Source: Erythrobacter sp. HL-111 (lineage in GTDB: Bacteria; Pseudomonadota; Alphaproteobacteria; Sphingomonadales; Sphingomonadaceae). Taken from it: a stretch of DNA of 64,000 nucleotides. A program made the translations under genes and the position numbers. The notes below the pieces were generated by a model that saw only the letters and a list, made by a program, of their open reading frames with translations, searched no databases and was not told the DNA's origin. Positions 1 to 10,577 of this stretch are shown one piece after another (positions within the stretch are counted from its first letter, which is position 1; each line of letters begins with the position of its first letter). The stretch spans positions 1,302,001 through 1,366,000 of the forward strand of contig NZ_LT629743.1 in the NCBI RefSeq assembly GCF_900105095.1. Reading direction: 5' to 3'.

Positions 1-132
1 TTCCTCCTCTGCGGTGGCGAGGTCCTTCGTCAGCGCCATCCGCAGCGCGGCCTCGATCAGGCGCGCGGTGTTTTCCGACCGCTCGAGATAGCGGAACATC
101 CAGAAAGAGGCATTCGCCATCCGGCCCAGCAT
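1..132 (-). CDS. alpha-E domain protein, N-terminal part (runs off the window)
   Basis: Only the first 44 codons are present; the rest lies before base 1. The start ATG is at 132-130 and the peptide opens MLGRMANASFWMFRYLERSE, the characteristic beginning of alpha-E domain proteins. This family is almost always encoded next to a circularly permuted ATP-grasp protein, and here it follows one with a 16-base gap on the same strand. The pair is thought to belong to an uncharacterised peptide-ligase or amide-bond pathway often linked to a transglutaminase-like gene. The function is known only by association. Confidence 0.8.
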   Translation of the reverse strand, partial: MLGRMANASFWMFRYLERSENTARLIEAALRMALTKDLATAEEE

Positions 133-148
133 CAGCGCGCCTCCGCCA

Positions 149-1600
149 TCAGTCTTTCAGGACCCACGTGTCCTTGGTCCCGCCCCCTTGCGAGGAATTG
201 ACCACCAGGGAACCCTTCTTGAGCGCGACGCGGGTGAGCCCGCCGGGCGTGATCTCGATCCCGTTCGGGCTGACGAGCACGAAGGGCCTCAGGTCCACGT
301 GGCGCGGGGCGAGGCCCTTGCTGGTGTAGATCGGGCAGGTCGAAAGCGAGAGCGTGGGCTGGGCGATGTAGTTCTCCGGCGCGGCCTCGAGCTTGCGGCG
401 GAACCGGGCGATTTCCTTCTTCGTCGCGGTCGGGCCGATCAGCATCCCGTAGCCGCCCGAACCGTGAACCTCCTTCACCACCAGGTCGGCGAGGTTGTCG
501 ACGACATAGGCGAGGCTGTCGCGGTCGGCGCAGCGCCAGGTCCGGACATTGGGCAGGAGCGGTTTCTCGCCGGTGTAGAATTCGACGATGTCGGGCATGA
601 AGGAATAGATCGCCTTGTCGTCGCAGATGCCGGTGCCAGGCGCATTGGCGATGGTGATGCCGCCGGCGCGGTAGACGTCCATGATGCCCGGCACGCCCAG
701 CACGCTGTCGGGATTGAAGCTGAGTGGATCGAGATAGTCGTCGTCGACGCGGCGATAGAGCACGTCGATCGGCTTGTAGCCGCGGGTCGTGCGCATCTGC
801 ACCCTGCCCTCGACCACGCGCAGGTCGCTCCCCTCGACCAGTTCGGCGCCCATCTGGTCGGCGAGGAAGGCGTGTTCGAAATAGGCCGAGTTGAAGATGC
901 CCGGCGTCAGCACCGCGACCGTGGGCTTGCCGCCTTCCCCGCTGGCCTGCCCTGCGGGCGCGCAGGCGGCGAGGCTGCGGGCGAGGCGGCGCGGATAGTC
1001 GGAAACGGCCTCCACCGGCACCCGGCTGAACAGGTCCGGGAACATTGCCATCATCGTCTCGCGGTTTTCGAGCATGTAGGAGACGCCCGAGGGCGTCCGC
1101 GCATTGTCCTCGAGCACGAAGAACTCGTCCGGGCCGGTGCGGACGAGATCGATGCCGACGATATGGGTGTAGATCCCGCCCGGCGGGGTGAAGCCCACCA
1201 TGTTGGCGAGCCACGCGTCGTTGTGGCGAAAGAGCGCTTCGGGCACGCGCCCCGCGCGCAGGATCTCCTGGCGGTGATAGAGGTCGTAGAGGAAGGAATT
1301 GAGCGCCCGCACCCGCTGCTCGATCCCGCGGGAGAGCCGCCGCCATTCGGCCGCGGTGATGATCCGGGGGACGATGTCGAAGGGGATCAGCCGCTCCTCG
1401 GCCTCGTCCTCGCCATAGACGTTGAAGGTGATGCCCGTGCGGCGGAAGGTATCGTCCGCCTCCTTGTCCTTGCGCCGGAGCGAGGCCTGCTCCTGACCTT
1501 CGTACCAGTCGCAATAGTCCCGGTAGGCTTCGCGCGTGTTGCCCGCGGCATCGTGCATCTCGTCGAAACCGACGGATTCTTGCGGCGGACTGGCCTTCAT
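149..1600 (-). CDS. circularly permuted ATP-grasp type 2 protein
   Basis: 483 residues, the usual length for the family (DUF404/DUF407, CP_ATPgrasp_2). The block LEDNARTPSG at residues 163-172 and the glycine-rich KEVHGSGGYGMLIGP at about 376-390 are typical of these permuted ATP-grasp folds. They are expected to bind ATP and form an acyl-phosphate intermediate for an unidentified ligation. It is cytoplasmic, with no signal peptide. The alpha-E gene follows 16 bases downstream on the same strand, so the two form a probable operon. The start ATG at 1600 is the first in-frame one in an otherwise open intergenic region. The substrate is unknown; the family call is secure. Confidence 0.9.
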   Translation of the reverse strand: MKASPPQESVGFDEMHDAAGNTREAYRDYCDWYEGQEQASLRRKDKEADDTFRRTGITFNVYGEDEAEERLIPFDIVPRIITAAEWRRLSRGIEQRVRALNSFLYDLYHRQEILRAGRVPEALFRHNDAWLANMVGFTPPGGIYTHIVGIDLVRTGPDEFFVLEDNARTPSGVSYMLENRETMMAMFPDLFSRVPVEAVSDYPRRLARSLAACAPAGQASGEGGKPTVAVLTPGIFNSAYFEHAFLADQMGAELVEGSDLRVVEGRVQMRTTRGYKPIDVLYRRVDDDYLDPLSFNPDSVLGVPGIMDVYRAGGITIANAPGTGICDDKAIYSFMPDIVEFYTGEKPLLPNVRTWRCADRDSLAYVVDNLADLVVKEVHGSGGYGMLIGPTATKKEIARFRRKLEAAPENYIAQPTLSLSTCPIYTSKGLAPRHVDLRPFVLVSPNGIEITPGGLTRVALKKGSLVVNSSQGGGTKDTWVLKD

Positions 1601-1713
1601 TCACCCCCCGACGGCAGTTCGAACGATCGGGCGCGCAAGAATGCTGCGCGCCGCGCAAGCCGCAGTCTAATCGTCGGCGAGGAAAAAGAAAGAGCGGCGC
1701 GCGCGGCCGGGGC

Positions 1714-2553
1714 TCAGTCGGGGCAGCGCCTCAGTTCGGCGAGGACAGCGCGGATCGCTTCGGGCGAATATGTATAGCCCATGTGCGTGCAGCGCAGCGC
1801 GATCGCGCGGTCGCGCTCGCCCGGATAGCCGGCCGCGCTGCGCGGCGCGATCGCGCCGTCATTGGGGCTCCAGATGGCGACCGTCTCGCACGGCGGCTTG
1901 GTCCCGAGATCGACGTCGATCGGCGGCTGGTCCACCCGGTGGCCGGTGATGAACTGGTAGACGCGCCACATGTTGTTGGCCCGCGGGGATCCGGAAAAGG
2001 GCGAACCCATGGTGATGACCTTGGCGACGGCGTGCGGATGGCGCTTGGCCAGCTCGCGCGCGAACAGCCCGCCGAGGCTCCAGCCGAGCAGCACGACAGG
2101 TTCGCCCGCGCGTTCGTGGAGATCGAGCAGGCGCTCCTCCAGCTTCGCGAACTTCGTCTCGTTCGGGCCCCAGTTGAAGCCGAGCCCCCAGCGCTTCGCC
2201 GTGTGCCCGGCCCGTTCGATATGCTGCGCCATGTAGCGCATCCGCCGCGGCTGGGTTGCGAAACCGGGCAGGATCATCACCGTGCGCGGCCGGTTGCAGG
2301 GCTCGACCGGGATTTTGCGGAACATCCTGCGAACCGGTTCGGCGAGGAAATCAAATTCGCCCAGAAGCCGCACGAGCGGCGGCTTGCCGTGCTCCTCTTC
2401 CGGGCATTCCTCCCGCGCGAGCGCGATGCGCCGCGCGAGCTCGCTTTCGGAAAGGGCCTGCCGCCATTCACGCTCGGCCCGGCGCTTCTCGCCCTCTCCC
2501 GTGACGCGCGACGCAAGTTTCCCGAGCCCTTCAAGTATCGCGTTCGATGTCAT
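1714..2553 (-). CDS. alpha/beta hydrolase (lipase-like)
   Basis: 279 residues. A strand leading to LPGF (residues 95-98) is followed by the nucleophile elbow GWSLGG at 157-162 (Ser159). Asp232 in SPNDG and His257 in CTHMGY complete a credible catalytic triad. The N-terminal 60 residues are charged and helical, with no signal peptide. The layout matches small alpha/beta hydrolases related to PGAP1-like or triacylglycerol lipases, so an ester substrate is likely but not identifiable. It lies between the ATP-grasp pair and two DUF3617 genes on the same strand; gaps of 113 and 84 bases suggest it may be transcribed alone. Confidence 0.85.
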   Translation of the reverse strand: MTSNAILEGLGKLASRVTGEGEKRRAEREWRQALSESELARRIALAREECPEEEHGKPPLVRLLGEFDFLAEPVRRMFRKIPVEPCNRPRTVMILPGFATQPRRMRYMAQHIERAGHTAKRWGLGFNWGPNETKFAKLEERLLDLHERAGEPVVLLGWSLGGLFARELAKRHPHAVAKVITMGSPFSGSPRANNMWRVYQFITGHRVDQPPIDVDLGTKPPCETVAIWSPNDGAIAPRSAAGYPGERDRAIALRCTHMGYTYSPEAIRAVLAELRRCPD

Positions 2554-2637
2554 GCAAGTCTATTTGCCTCCACCGACTGAATGCCCGGTGAAGCGTTTGG
2601 TTTCGCGCGGGAAGGGGTCGCGGCGGGGCCCTGCCGC

Positions 2638-3195
2638 TCAGTCCTCGGGGCAATCCCCGATGCGCTCGCTCGACTGCTTCATGGTCATCGAACCCTCGCC
2701 CGAGCCGCCGAAATTGCCCGCCATCCGCATCATGAATTCGGAACTCGTCTCGCCGCCCGTGCCCTGCATCGTGATGTTCATCGACCCGCCGTCCGGGTCG
2801 CTGCAGGTCATCGCGGCGTCGATCTCCCCGCCGTCCACATCGAACTTCGTGAAGCTGCAGTTGTCGCCCTGCGGCTCGCTCGCCATGCGGCGGTAGCCTT
2901 CCTCGACGTCCTCTTCGGTGAGGCAGAATTCGTTCGACTGCGCCATCTGCCCGCGCATCATCTCGGTCGCTTCCGGGGGCGCGCCGGGAATGTCGACATC
3001 GACCAGTTCGACCTCGGAGCGATAGAGGCCAGGCAGTGGCCGCACCGTTCCCGCGCGGGCGCGTTCGAGCACCTCCTCCGAGCTGATCGCGCCCCCGTCA
3101 TCCGCTTCGGAAGCGGGCTCGCCGGCCTCCTCGTTCGCTCCGCCGCATGCCGCGAGCAGCGCGCACGCCGCGGCTGCAAGCCCCGCTCTTATCAT
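2638..3195 (-). CDS. DUF3617 family lipoprotein
   Basis: With the ATG at 3195 the protein is 185 residues and begins MIRAGLAAAACALLAACGG, a signal peptide ending in a lipobox (LAAC), so it should be an outer- or inner-membrane-anchored periplasmic lipoprotein. An upstream in-frame start at 3234 would spoil the signal peptide. The body shows the DUF3617 pattern: PGLYRSEVELVDVDIPGAPP, then FCLTEEDVEEGYR and a cysteine in the MTCSDPDGG segment. The function of the family is unknown. It is the second of two tandem DUF3617 genes on the minus strand and shares several short segments with the neighbour, which points to duplication. Confidence 0.85.
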   Translation of the reverse strand: MIRAGLAAAACALLAACGGANEEAGEPASEADDGGAISSEEVLERARAGTVRPLPGLYRSEVELVDVDIPGAPPEATEMMRGQMAQSNEFCLTEEDVEEGYRRMASEPQGDNCSFTKFDVDGGEIDAAMTCSDPDGGSMNITMQGTGGETSSEFMMRMAGNFGGSGEGSMTMKQSSERIGDCPED

Positions 3196-3227
3196 CGTTC
3201 CGTCCTCCCTTGCGTGCGCGTGCCGGC

Positions 3228-3728
3228 TCAACACGGGCCAAGTCGCTTGTGGAGCACGCGCATCCGGATCGTTCCCGGGCCCATGCCCATGTCACCGTTC
3301 ATCGTCATCGCGATGTCCGAAGAGGTCGGCGTGCCCGTGCCCTCCATGGTCATCGTCATGGTCCGCCCGTCCATCCGGCAGGTCATCTGCGCGTCGAGTT
3401 CGCCGTCCTTCATGCTGTATCGGTCATAGGTGCAATCCTCGGCGCCCTTGCCCTGCGACCGGCGCGTGATGGCGCGATAGCCTTCCTCGACATCCTCCTC
3501 GGTCAGGCAATAGGTCGTCTGCCGGCTCATCATCTTCGTCATCATCCCCGCCATCTGCGGCGGCGCGCCGGGAATGTCGACCGACTGGACGGTGATGTCG
3601 GCGCTGTACTTGCCCGTCTCGGGGCGCATCTCGCCAGGCTCGAGCTGCGCCGACAGCGCATCGGGCAGGGTGAGCGCCGCGGCGAGCCAGAGTCCGCCAG
3701 TTGCAATCGCAAGGCTGCCAAATTTCAT
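3228..3728 (-). CDS. DUF3617 family periplasmic protein
   Basis: The start ATG at 3728 is preceded by a purine-rich GGAGGGGGAAAAGAC, a strong ribosome binding site, and gives 166 residues beginning with a cleavable signal peptide (MKFGSLAIATGGLWLAAALT). The core has YSADITVQSVDIPGAPPQ, YCLTEEDVEEGYRAI and MTCRMDGRTMTMTMEGTG, typical of DUF3617. It is similar to the following gene in the IPGAPP and LTEEDVEEGYR segments, so the two are paralogues. It lacks the lipobox seen in the other copy, so one may be soluble and one anchored. Family function is unknown. Confidence 0.85.
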   Translation of the reverse strand: MKFGSLAIATGGLWLAAALTLPDALSAQLEPGEMRPETGKYSADITVQSVDIPGAPPQMAGMMTKMMSRQTTYCLTEEDVEEGYRAITRRSQGKGAEDCTYDRYSMKDGELDAQMTCRMDGRTMTMTMEGTGTPTSSDIAMTMNGDMGMGPGTIRMRVLHKRLGPC

Positions 3729-3837
3729 GTCTTTTCCCCCTCCTTGCACCGAAAAGCCGGCGTCATTCGTCCTTCGCTGAAGGCTAGAAGGATGCAAGCC
3801 ACTTCACAACCAGCCTCGCGCTCCGCATATCGCGGGT

Positions 3838-6033
<2,196 letters not shown>

Positions 6034-6090
6034 GCGGACAGGATTGTTTCAGATTGACCTCGTCGAGGAAGACGGGCGATAATTCACGCC

Positions 6091-6309
6091 GTGAGCAAGC
6101 CTCGTTACCACATCAACGTCTTCTGGTCGCAGGATGACGGCTGCTGGATCGCCGATGTTCCCGATCTGCGCGGGTGTTCGGCGCATGGAGAGACGCCGAC
6201 CGAAGCGACGACAGAGGCGGAAGTCGCCATCGAACTCTGGCTCGAAACGGCTATCGAACGAGGGCTCTCCATCCCCGAACCTCGTTATCGGCCAGCAATT
6301 TACGCCTGA
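6091..6309 (+). CDS. HicB-like / DUF1902 small protein, orphan
   Basis: 72 residues from a GTG start. The sequence YHINVFWSQDDGCWIADVPDLRGCSAHGETP followed by an E-rich helix is the partial RNase-H-like fold of HicB antitoxins and DUF1902 proteins. In HicAB modules HicB neutralises the HicA mRNA interferase. No HicA-like gene is visible in the 57 bases upstream or the 40 bases downstream, and the C-terminus lacks a recognisable DNA-binding domain. It may therefore be a solitary antitoxin relic or a DUF1902 protein with another role. Confidence 0.75.
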   Translation: MSKPRYHINVFWSQDDGCWIADVPDLRGCSAHGETPTEATTEAEVAIELWLETAIERGLSIPEPRYRPAIYA

Positions 6310-6349
6310 GGCTTGCGCTGTCCCGGGTGTCCTGCCAACAATCCGGCCC

Positions 6350-7867
6350 ATGACTACCAGACTGATCGGCGCGCTCGCAGCCGCCTCGCTCATCGCAATC
6401 GCCGCTCCCATGGCCGCTCCCCTTGCCGCGCAGGACGATTCCGCCGCCGAACCCGCCCCCGTCGAGATCGAGCCGCAGGTCAAGAGCCGCAGGCTCTCCG
6501 GCACCTTCGGCGGGCAGCGGATCGATTACACCGCCACCATCGGCGAGACCGTTCTCAAGTCGGACGACGGCAAGCCCGAGGCGGTGATCGTCACCACGTC
6601 CTATGTGAAGGATCCCAGGGACACTTCGCGCCCGGTGTTCTTCATCTACAATGGCGGACCCGGTTCTGGCTCGGTCTGGCTGCAGATGGGCGCCTTCGGA
6701 CCGAAACGGGTTGCGATCCCCAGCGACGCGCGCGACGATGGAGCCCCGCCCTATCCGATCGTCGACAACCCCGACAGCCTGCTCGACGTCGCGGACCTCG
6801 TCTTCATCGACCCGCCGGGCACGGGCTTTTCCTATCTGACCGAGGGCACCGACCCGAAGAAATATTACGGCCTCAGGCAGGACGCGCGCGCGGTCGCCGA
6901 TGTCATCCGGCGCTGGATCAACGACAATGGCCGCTGGAACAGCCCCAAGTATCTCGGCGGGGAAAGCTACGGCACGACCCGCACGGCGATGGTGGTCGAC
7001 GAACTGGAAGGCTCGACCTACAACGACGTGGGCCTCAACGGGCTGATCCTGATCTCGACCATCCTCGATTTCGCCATGCGCGAACCGACGCCGGGCAACG
7101 AGATGGCCTATGTCGTGACGCTCCCCAACATGGCGACGGCGGCCTATTACCACGGCAAGGTCGAGGCGGAATCGGCCGAGGCCATCGCCGAGGAGGCGCG
7201 CCGGTTCGCGATCGGTCCCTTCGCCTCCGCCCTGCTCAAGGGGCAGGACCTGCCGCCCGAGGAACGCGCCGCGGTGCGCGCGGAACTTTCGCGCCTGACC
7301 GGCCTGTCCGAGCAATATCTCGACCGGGCGAACCTGCGCGTCACCAGCCAGCGTTTCTACAAGGAACTGCTGCGCGACCGCGGGCTCACCATCGGCCGGC
7401 TCGATGCGCGCTACACCGGCCAGGATTACGACAGCGCGGGCGAATATCCCGACAACGACCCGAGCTTCTACGGGATCGACGCGGGCTATACCGCCGCGGT
7501 CAACGCCTGGGCGCGCGAGACGCTCGGCTACGAAACCGATCGCCAGTACAATTCGATCGGGCGCGATCCGGGGCGCTACTGGGACTGGAGCCTGGGCGGC
7601 GGACAGGGACGCGGGGCCTATCTCAACGTCGCACCCCTGATCGGGCAGGCGATGCGCCAGAACAGCGAGCTGCGCCTGTTCAACGCGCAGGGCTGGTACG
7701 ATTTCGCGACGCCTTTCTTCGGAGCGGAATATTCCTTGAACCGTCCCGGCATCCCGCAGGACCGGCTGACCTTCCGCTATTACGATGCGGGCCACATGAT
7801 GTATGTCCGCGACGAGGATCGCAGCAAGCTTTCGCAGGACCTGCGCGCCTTCATCCGCGCCCGATGA
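6350..7867 (+). CDS. S10 family serine carboxypeptidase, secreted
   Basis: 505 residues. The ATG at 6350 gives a clean signal peptide (MTTRLIGALAAASLIAIAAPMAAPLAAQ), so the enzyme is exported to the periplasm or beyond. The S10 landmarks are present: YNGGPGSGSVW early, the nucleophile in GGESYGTTR and the catalytic histidine in YDAGHMMY near the end. The family removes C-terminal residues from peptides. Longer upstream in-frame codons would overlap the HicB-like gene and lack a signal peptide. It overlaps the next gene by ATGA, implying translational coupling to the small lipoprotein. Confidence 0.92.
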   Translation: MTTRLIGALAAASLIAIAAPMAAPLAAQDDSAAEPAPVEIEPQVKSRRLSGTFGGQRIDYTATIGETVLKSDDGKPEAVIVTTSYVKDPRDTSRPVFFIYNGGPGSGSVWLQMGAFGPKRVAIPSDARDDGAPPYPIVDNPDSLLDVADLVFIDPPGTGFSYLTEGTDPKKYYGLRQDARAVADVIRRWINDNGRWNSPKYLGGESYGTTRTAMVVDELEGSTYNDVGLNGLILISTILDFAMREPTPGNEMAYVVTLPNMATAAYYHGKVEAESAEAIAEEARRFAIGPFASALLKGQDLPPEERAAVRAELSRLTGLSEQYLDRANLRVTSQRFYKELLRDRGLTIGRLDARYTGQDYDSAGEYPDNDPSFYGIDAGYTAAVNAWARETLGYETDRQYNSIGRDPGRYWDWSLGGGQGRGAYLNVAPLIGQAMRQNSELRLFNAQGWYDFATPFFGAEYSLNRPGIPQDRLTFRYYDAGHMMYVRDEDRSKLSQDLRAFIRAR

Positions 7868-8412
7868 AGGGCGCCGCCGCGCTCGCCCTCCCCGCGCTTG
7901 GCATGGTGGCGGCGCTCGCGGCCTGCAAGCCGCCGCCCACCGACGAGACGCTGGCCCGCGCAGCGCCGGCGGCGCAGCCGGTCTTCGCGTCCGTCCCCCT
8001 CGCCTCGCCCGAAACCGAAGGCGCGGTCTGGGCGCCGAGCGCGCGGGGGCAAGGCCGGATCCTCTACGGCGTACCGGGCGAGCCCGCGCTGATCGCGCTC
8101 GCCTGCGCGGAAGGCGAAAGCGGGAACGGGGGCACGCTCACCATCACCCGTTTCAGCCCCGCCGACGAGGGCGCGGAGGCGATGTTCGCGCTGGTCGGGA
8201 ACGGCCATGTCGGGCGGCTGCCGGTCGATGCGACCAAGACGGGGCGACGTCGCGTCTGGCAGGGCACGCAGGACGCCGAAAGCGAGGAATGGGAGCCGCT
8301 CGCCGGTCCGCGCCGCCTGACCGCGACCCTGCCGGGTGCGGGCATGGTCGAGATCAATCCGAGCCTGCTTCCGATGGCGCTGATCCAGCGCTGCCGTTCC
8401 GCGAAAGGCTGA
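7864..8412 (+). CDS. small lipoprotein of unknown function
   Basis: 182 residues, starting at an ATG that overlaps the S10 peptidase stop (ATGA). The N-terminus MKGAAALALPALGMVAALAAC ends in a lipobox followed by KPPPTDE, so a lipidated envelope protein is expected. The mature part has a beta-rich pattern (ILYGVPGEPALIALACAEG, LTITRFSPADEG) of a kind I do not recognise as a named family. Its last 59 bases overlap, in the opposite strand, the 3' end of the DsbD-type gene. Coupling to the peptidase suggests a shared envelope role, which is inference only. Confidence 0.75.
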   Translation: MKGAAALALPALGMVAALAACKPPPTDETLARAAPAAQPVFASVPLASPETEGAVWAPSARGQGRILYGVPGEPALIALACAEGESGNGGTLTITRFSPADEGAEAMFALVGNGHVGRLPVDATKTGRRRVWQGTQDAESEEWEPLAGPRRLTATLPGAGMVEINPSLLPMALIQRCRSAKG

Positions 8413-10495
8413 CCGCCGCGCGATCGACGAGGCTGTCGGGGGTCAGCACCTGCGGCAGCTGCTCAGGCTTGGCGGTGCCCGGTTCGTACCACAGGTAGAG
8501 CGGCACGCCCGCCGCCCCCTGCTCCGACAGGAAAGCGGTGATCGCCGGATCGCGCACCGTCCAGTCGCCGACCAGCGGCACCACGCCCGCAGCCTCGAAA
8601 GCCTCCCGCGTGGCCTCGCGCTCGATCGCGACGCTCTCGTTGACCTTGCAGGTGACGCACCAGTCGGCGGTGAACCAGACGAAGACCGGCTGGCCCGTCG
8701 CGCGCGCCTCGGCCAGCGCCTCTTTCGAGAAGGGGACGGGGTCGAGCAGGCTTTCGGCCATGCGCTCGCCGCGCGGCTCGTAACCCGCGGGCAGCGCGAA
8801 GGCGCCGAACACGAGGAAGGGCGCGGCGACGAGGCCGAAGGCAGGCCAGGCCATCTTGCCCGCCTGCTGGAGCCTGCCCACCACCCACAGCGCGAGCACG
8901 ACGCCAAACACCATGACGAGCGCGAACAGGCCGAAGCCCCGCCCGCCGAGCTGCACCGTCAGCCAGACGAGCGCGAGCGCGGTCAGGCCCATCGGGATCG
9001 CCATGATGCGGCGGAAGGTTTCCATCCAGGCGCCGGGTTTGGGCAGGCGGCGGCGCAGCGCGGGCACGAAGCCGAGCAGGAGGAAGGGCAGCGCAAGGCC
9101 GAGCCCGAGCATGGCGAACAGCACCAGCGCGAGCGGCGCGGGCAGCAGCAGCGCCGCGCCCAGCGCCGCCGCCATGAACGGCCCCGTGCAGGGCGTCGCG
9201 GCGAAGGCGGCGACAAGCCCGGTCGCGAAGGCCCCGCCCGCGCCCTTGCGCGCGCCGTGCCCGGTCGAGATCGAGGGAAGTTCGAAGACCCCGGCGAAAT
9301 TGGCGGTGATGACGCTTGCGAGCACCAGCAGCGCGACGACGACGCCCGGCTCCTGCAGCTGGAACGCCCAGCCGACCTGCTCGCCCGCCGCGCGCAGCGC
9401 CAGCATGACCGCGCCCAATCCGGCGCAGGCCAGCACCACGCCCGCGGTATAGGCCACGCCTTCGATGCGCGCCGCCGCCTTGCTTTCCCCCGCCCGGGCG
9501 AGGCTGAGCGCCTTCAGCGAAAGGATCGGGAAGACGCAGGGCATGATGTTGAGAATGAGCCCGCCGACAAGCGCGCCGAGCACGAGCGTCCACAGCGGCG
9601 GCGTCGCGGCCTCGGCAGGCCCGGCGACGATCTCGCCCCCGCTCGGGACGTCGCCTGCCTCGGCCTCGAAACGCACGCCCGCGCCGCCGCCGAAGGCGAG
9701 GATGCCGGAGACGCTTCCGGCTGCGCCCTCGCGATAGGGATCGAGCGGGATTTCCGCGACCAGCGTGTCGCCCGTGCGGCGGAAGGTCTGGGGCGCGGCA
9801 TAGTCGACGAGGCGTTCGTCGGCGATGAAGGCGTGCGGGTCGGCCAGTTCGACCGAGGCCGGCAGCGGAACCGCAAGGCGCAGCGTTTCGCCCGCGAGCG
9901 CGAAGCGCGCCCGCGCATCGATCAGCGGCGCGACCTCTGCCCGCCAGCGCGCGAAATCGCCCCCGGGGCGCGCCTTGACGAGCGCATCCTGCGGCACGCA
10001 GACGCGGTCGGTGCAGGCGAGGAATTCGACGCTCGCCCGCACATCCGGCACGCTGTCCGGCGGGGCGTCCCCGGGCACGTGCACCGGCACCAGCACGGCA
10101 TAGCGCCCTTCGTAGATGTGGTTCATCAGCCCGCCGATCACCAGCGTCTCGGGCACGGGATAGAGCGGCTCGCCCGCCTCCCAGCCCTCCGGCAGGTCGA
10201 GCCTCAGGGTCATCCCCTGCCCCGCATCACCGGGATTGCGCCAGTAACCGTGCCACTCCGGCGCGCTGGGCGTGAAGCGCAGGGCCAGCATCCATTCCTC
10301 GCCCGGCTCCGGGCGCCCGTCGGCGAACAGCTCGACCGCGATGTTCTCGTCGCCGAAGCGCGGTTCGGGCAGGGTGTCGTCCTGCGCGCCGGCCGCGACC
10401 GCGACCCACGCGAAACACAGCGCGGCGAGCGCCTTCAGCCATGCAACAGCGGCAATAGGGGGTGCAGCGAACAATCTTGCCTCTTCGTGGCGCAT
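8354..10495 (-). CDS. protein-disulfide reductase, DsbD/ScsB type
   Basis: 713 residues from the ATG at 10495. A signal sequence (about 1-38) precedes a periplasmic DsbD-alpha-like domain. Then come eight or so membrane segments carrying the paired cysteines IMPCVFP and ATPCTGPF that shuttle electrons through the membrane, and finally a thioredoxin-like domain with WFTADWCVTCK. DsbD passes reducing power from cytoplasmic thioredoxin to periplasmic targets. The domain order is complete. The upstream in-frame extension beyond 10495 lacks a signal peptide and overlaps the divergent gene, so it was rejected. The 3' end overlaps the convergent lipoprotein gene by 59 bases. Confidence 0.92.
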   Translation of the reverse strand: MRHEEARLFAAPPIAAVAWLKALAALCFAWVAVAAGAQDDTLPEPRFGDENIAVELFADGRPEPGEEWMLALRFTPSAPEWHGYWRNPGDAGQGMTLRLDLPEGWEAGEPLYPVPETLVIGGLMNHIYEGRYAVLVPVHVPGDAPPDSVPDVRASVEFLACTDRVCVPQDALVKARPGGDFARWRAEVAPLIDARARFALAGETLRLAVPLPASVELADPHAFIADERLVDYAAPQTFRRTGDTLVAEIPLDPYREGAAGSVSGILAFGGGAGVRFEAEAGDVPSGGEIVAGPAEAATPPLWTLVLGALVGGLILNIMPCVFPILSLKALSLARAGESKAAARIEGVAYTAGVVLACAGLGAVMLALRAAGEQVGWAFQLQEPGVVVALLVLASVITANFAGVFELPSISTGHGARKGAGGAFATGLVAAFAATPCTGPFMAAALGAALLLPAPLALVLFAMLGLGLALPFLLLGFVPALRRRLPKPGAWMETFRRIMAIPMGLTALALVWLTVQLGGRGFGLFALVMVFGVVLALWVVGRLQQAGKMAWPAFGLVAAPFLVFGAFALPAGYEPRGERMAESLLDPVPFSKEALAEARATGQPVFVWFTADWCVTCKVNESVAIEREATREAFEAAGVVPLVGDWTVRDPAITAFLSEQGAAGVPLYLWYEPGTAKPEQLPQVLTPDSLVDRAAVSLSRNGSAGSAPSEAGSD

Positions 10496-10577
10496 ACCCC
10501 TAGATGCCGGGGCGAGTGCGGGCGAGATAGGATGCTGCCCGTCCAAACACAAACCGCTTCGGAAGGTTACGAGAACG

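Noticed and set aside
188..1777. 529-codon plus-strand frame opposite the ATP-grasp gene
   Set aside because: It is a shadow of a well-supported gene; the protein is Arg/Ala/Gly/Val-rich with no recognisable motif. The same applies to other long antisense frames at 3784-5793, 18952-20811 and 57738-59000.
6034..6349. Search for a HicA toxin around the HicB-like gene
   Set aside because: Neither flank has a frame with a double-stranded RNA-binding-like HicA pattern.
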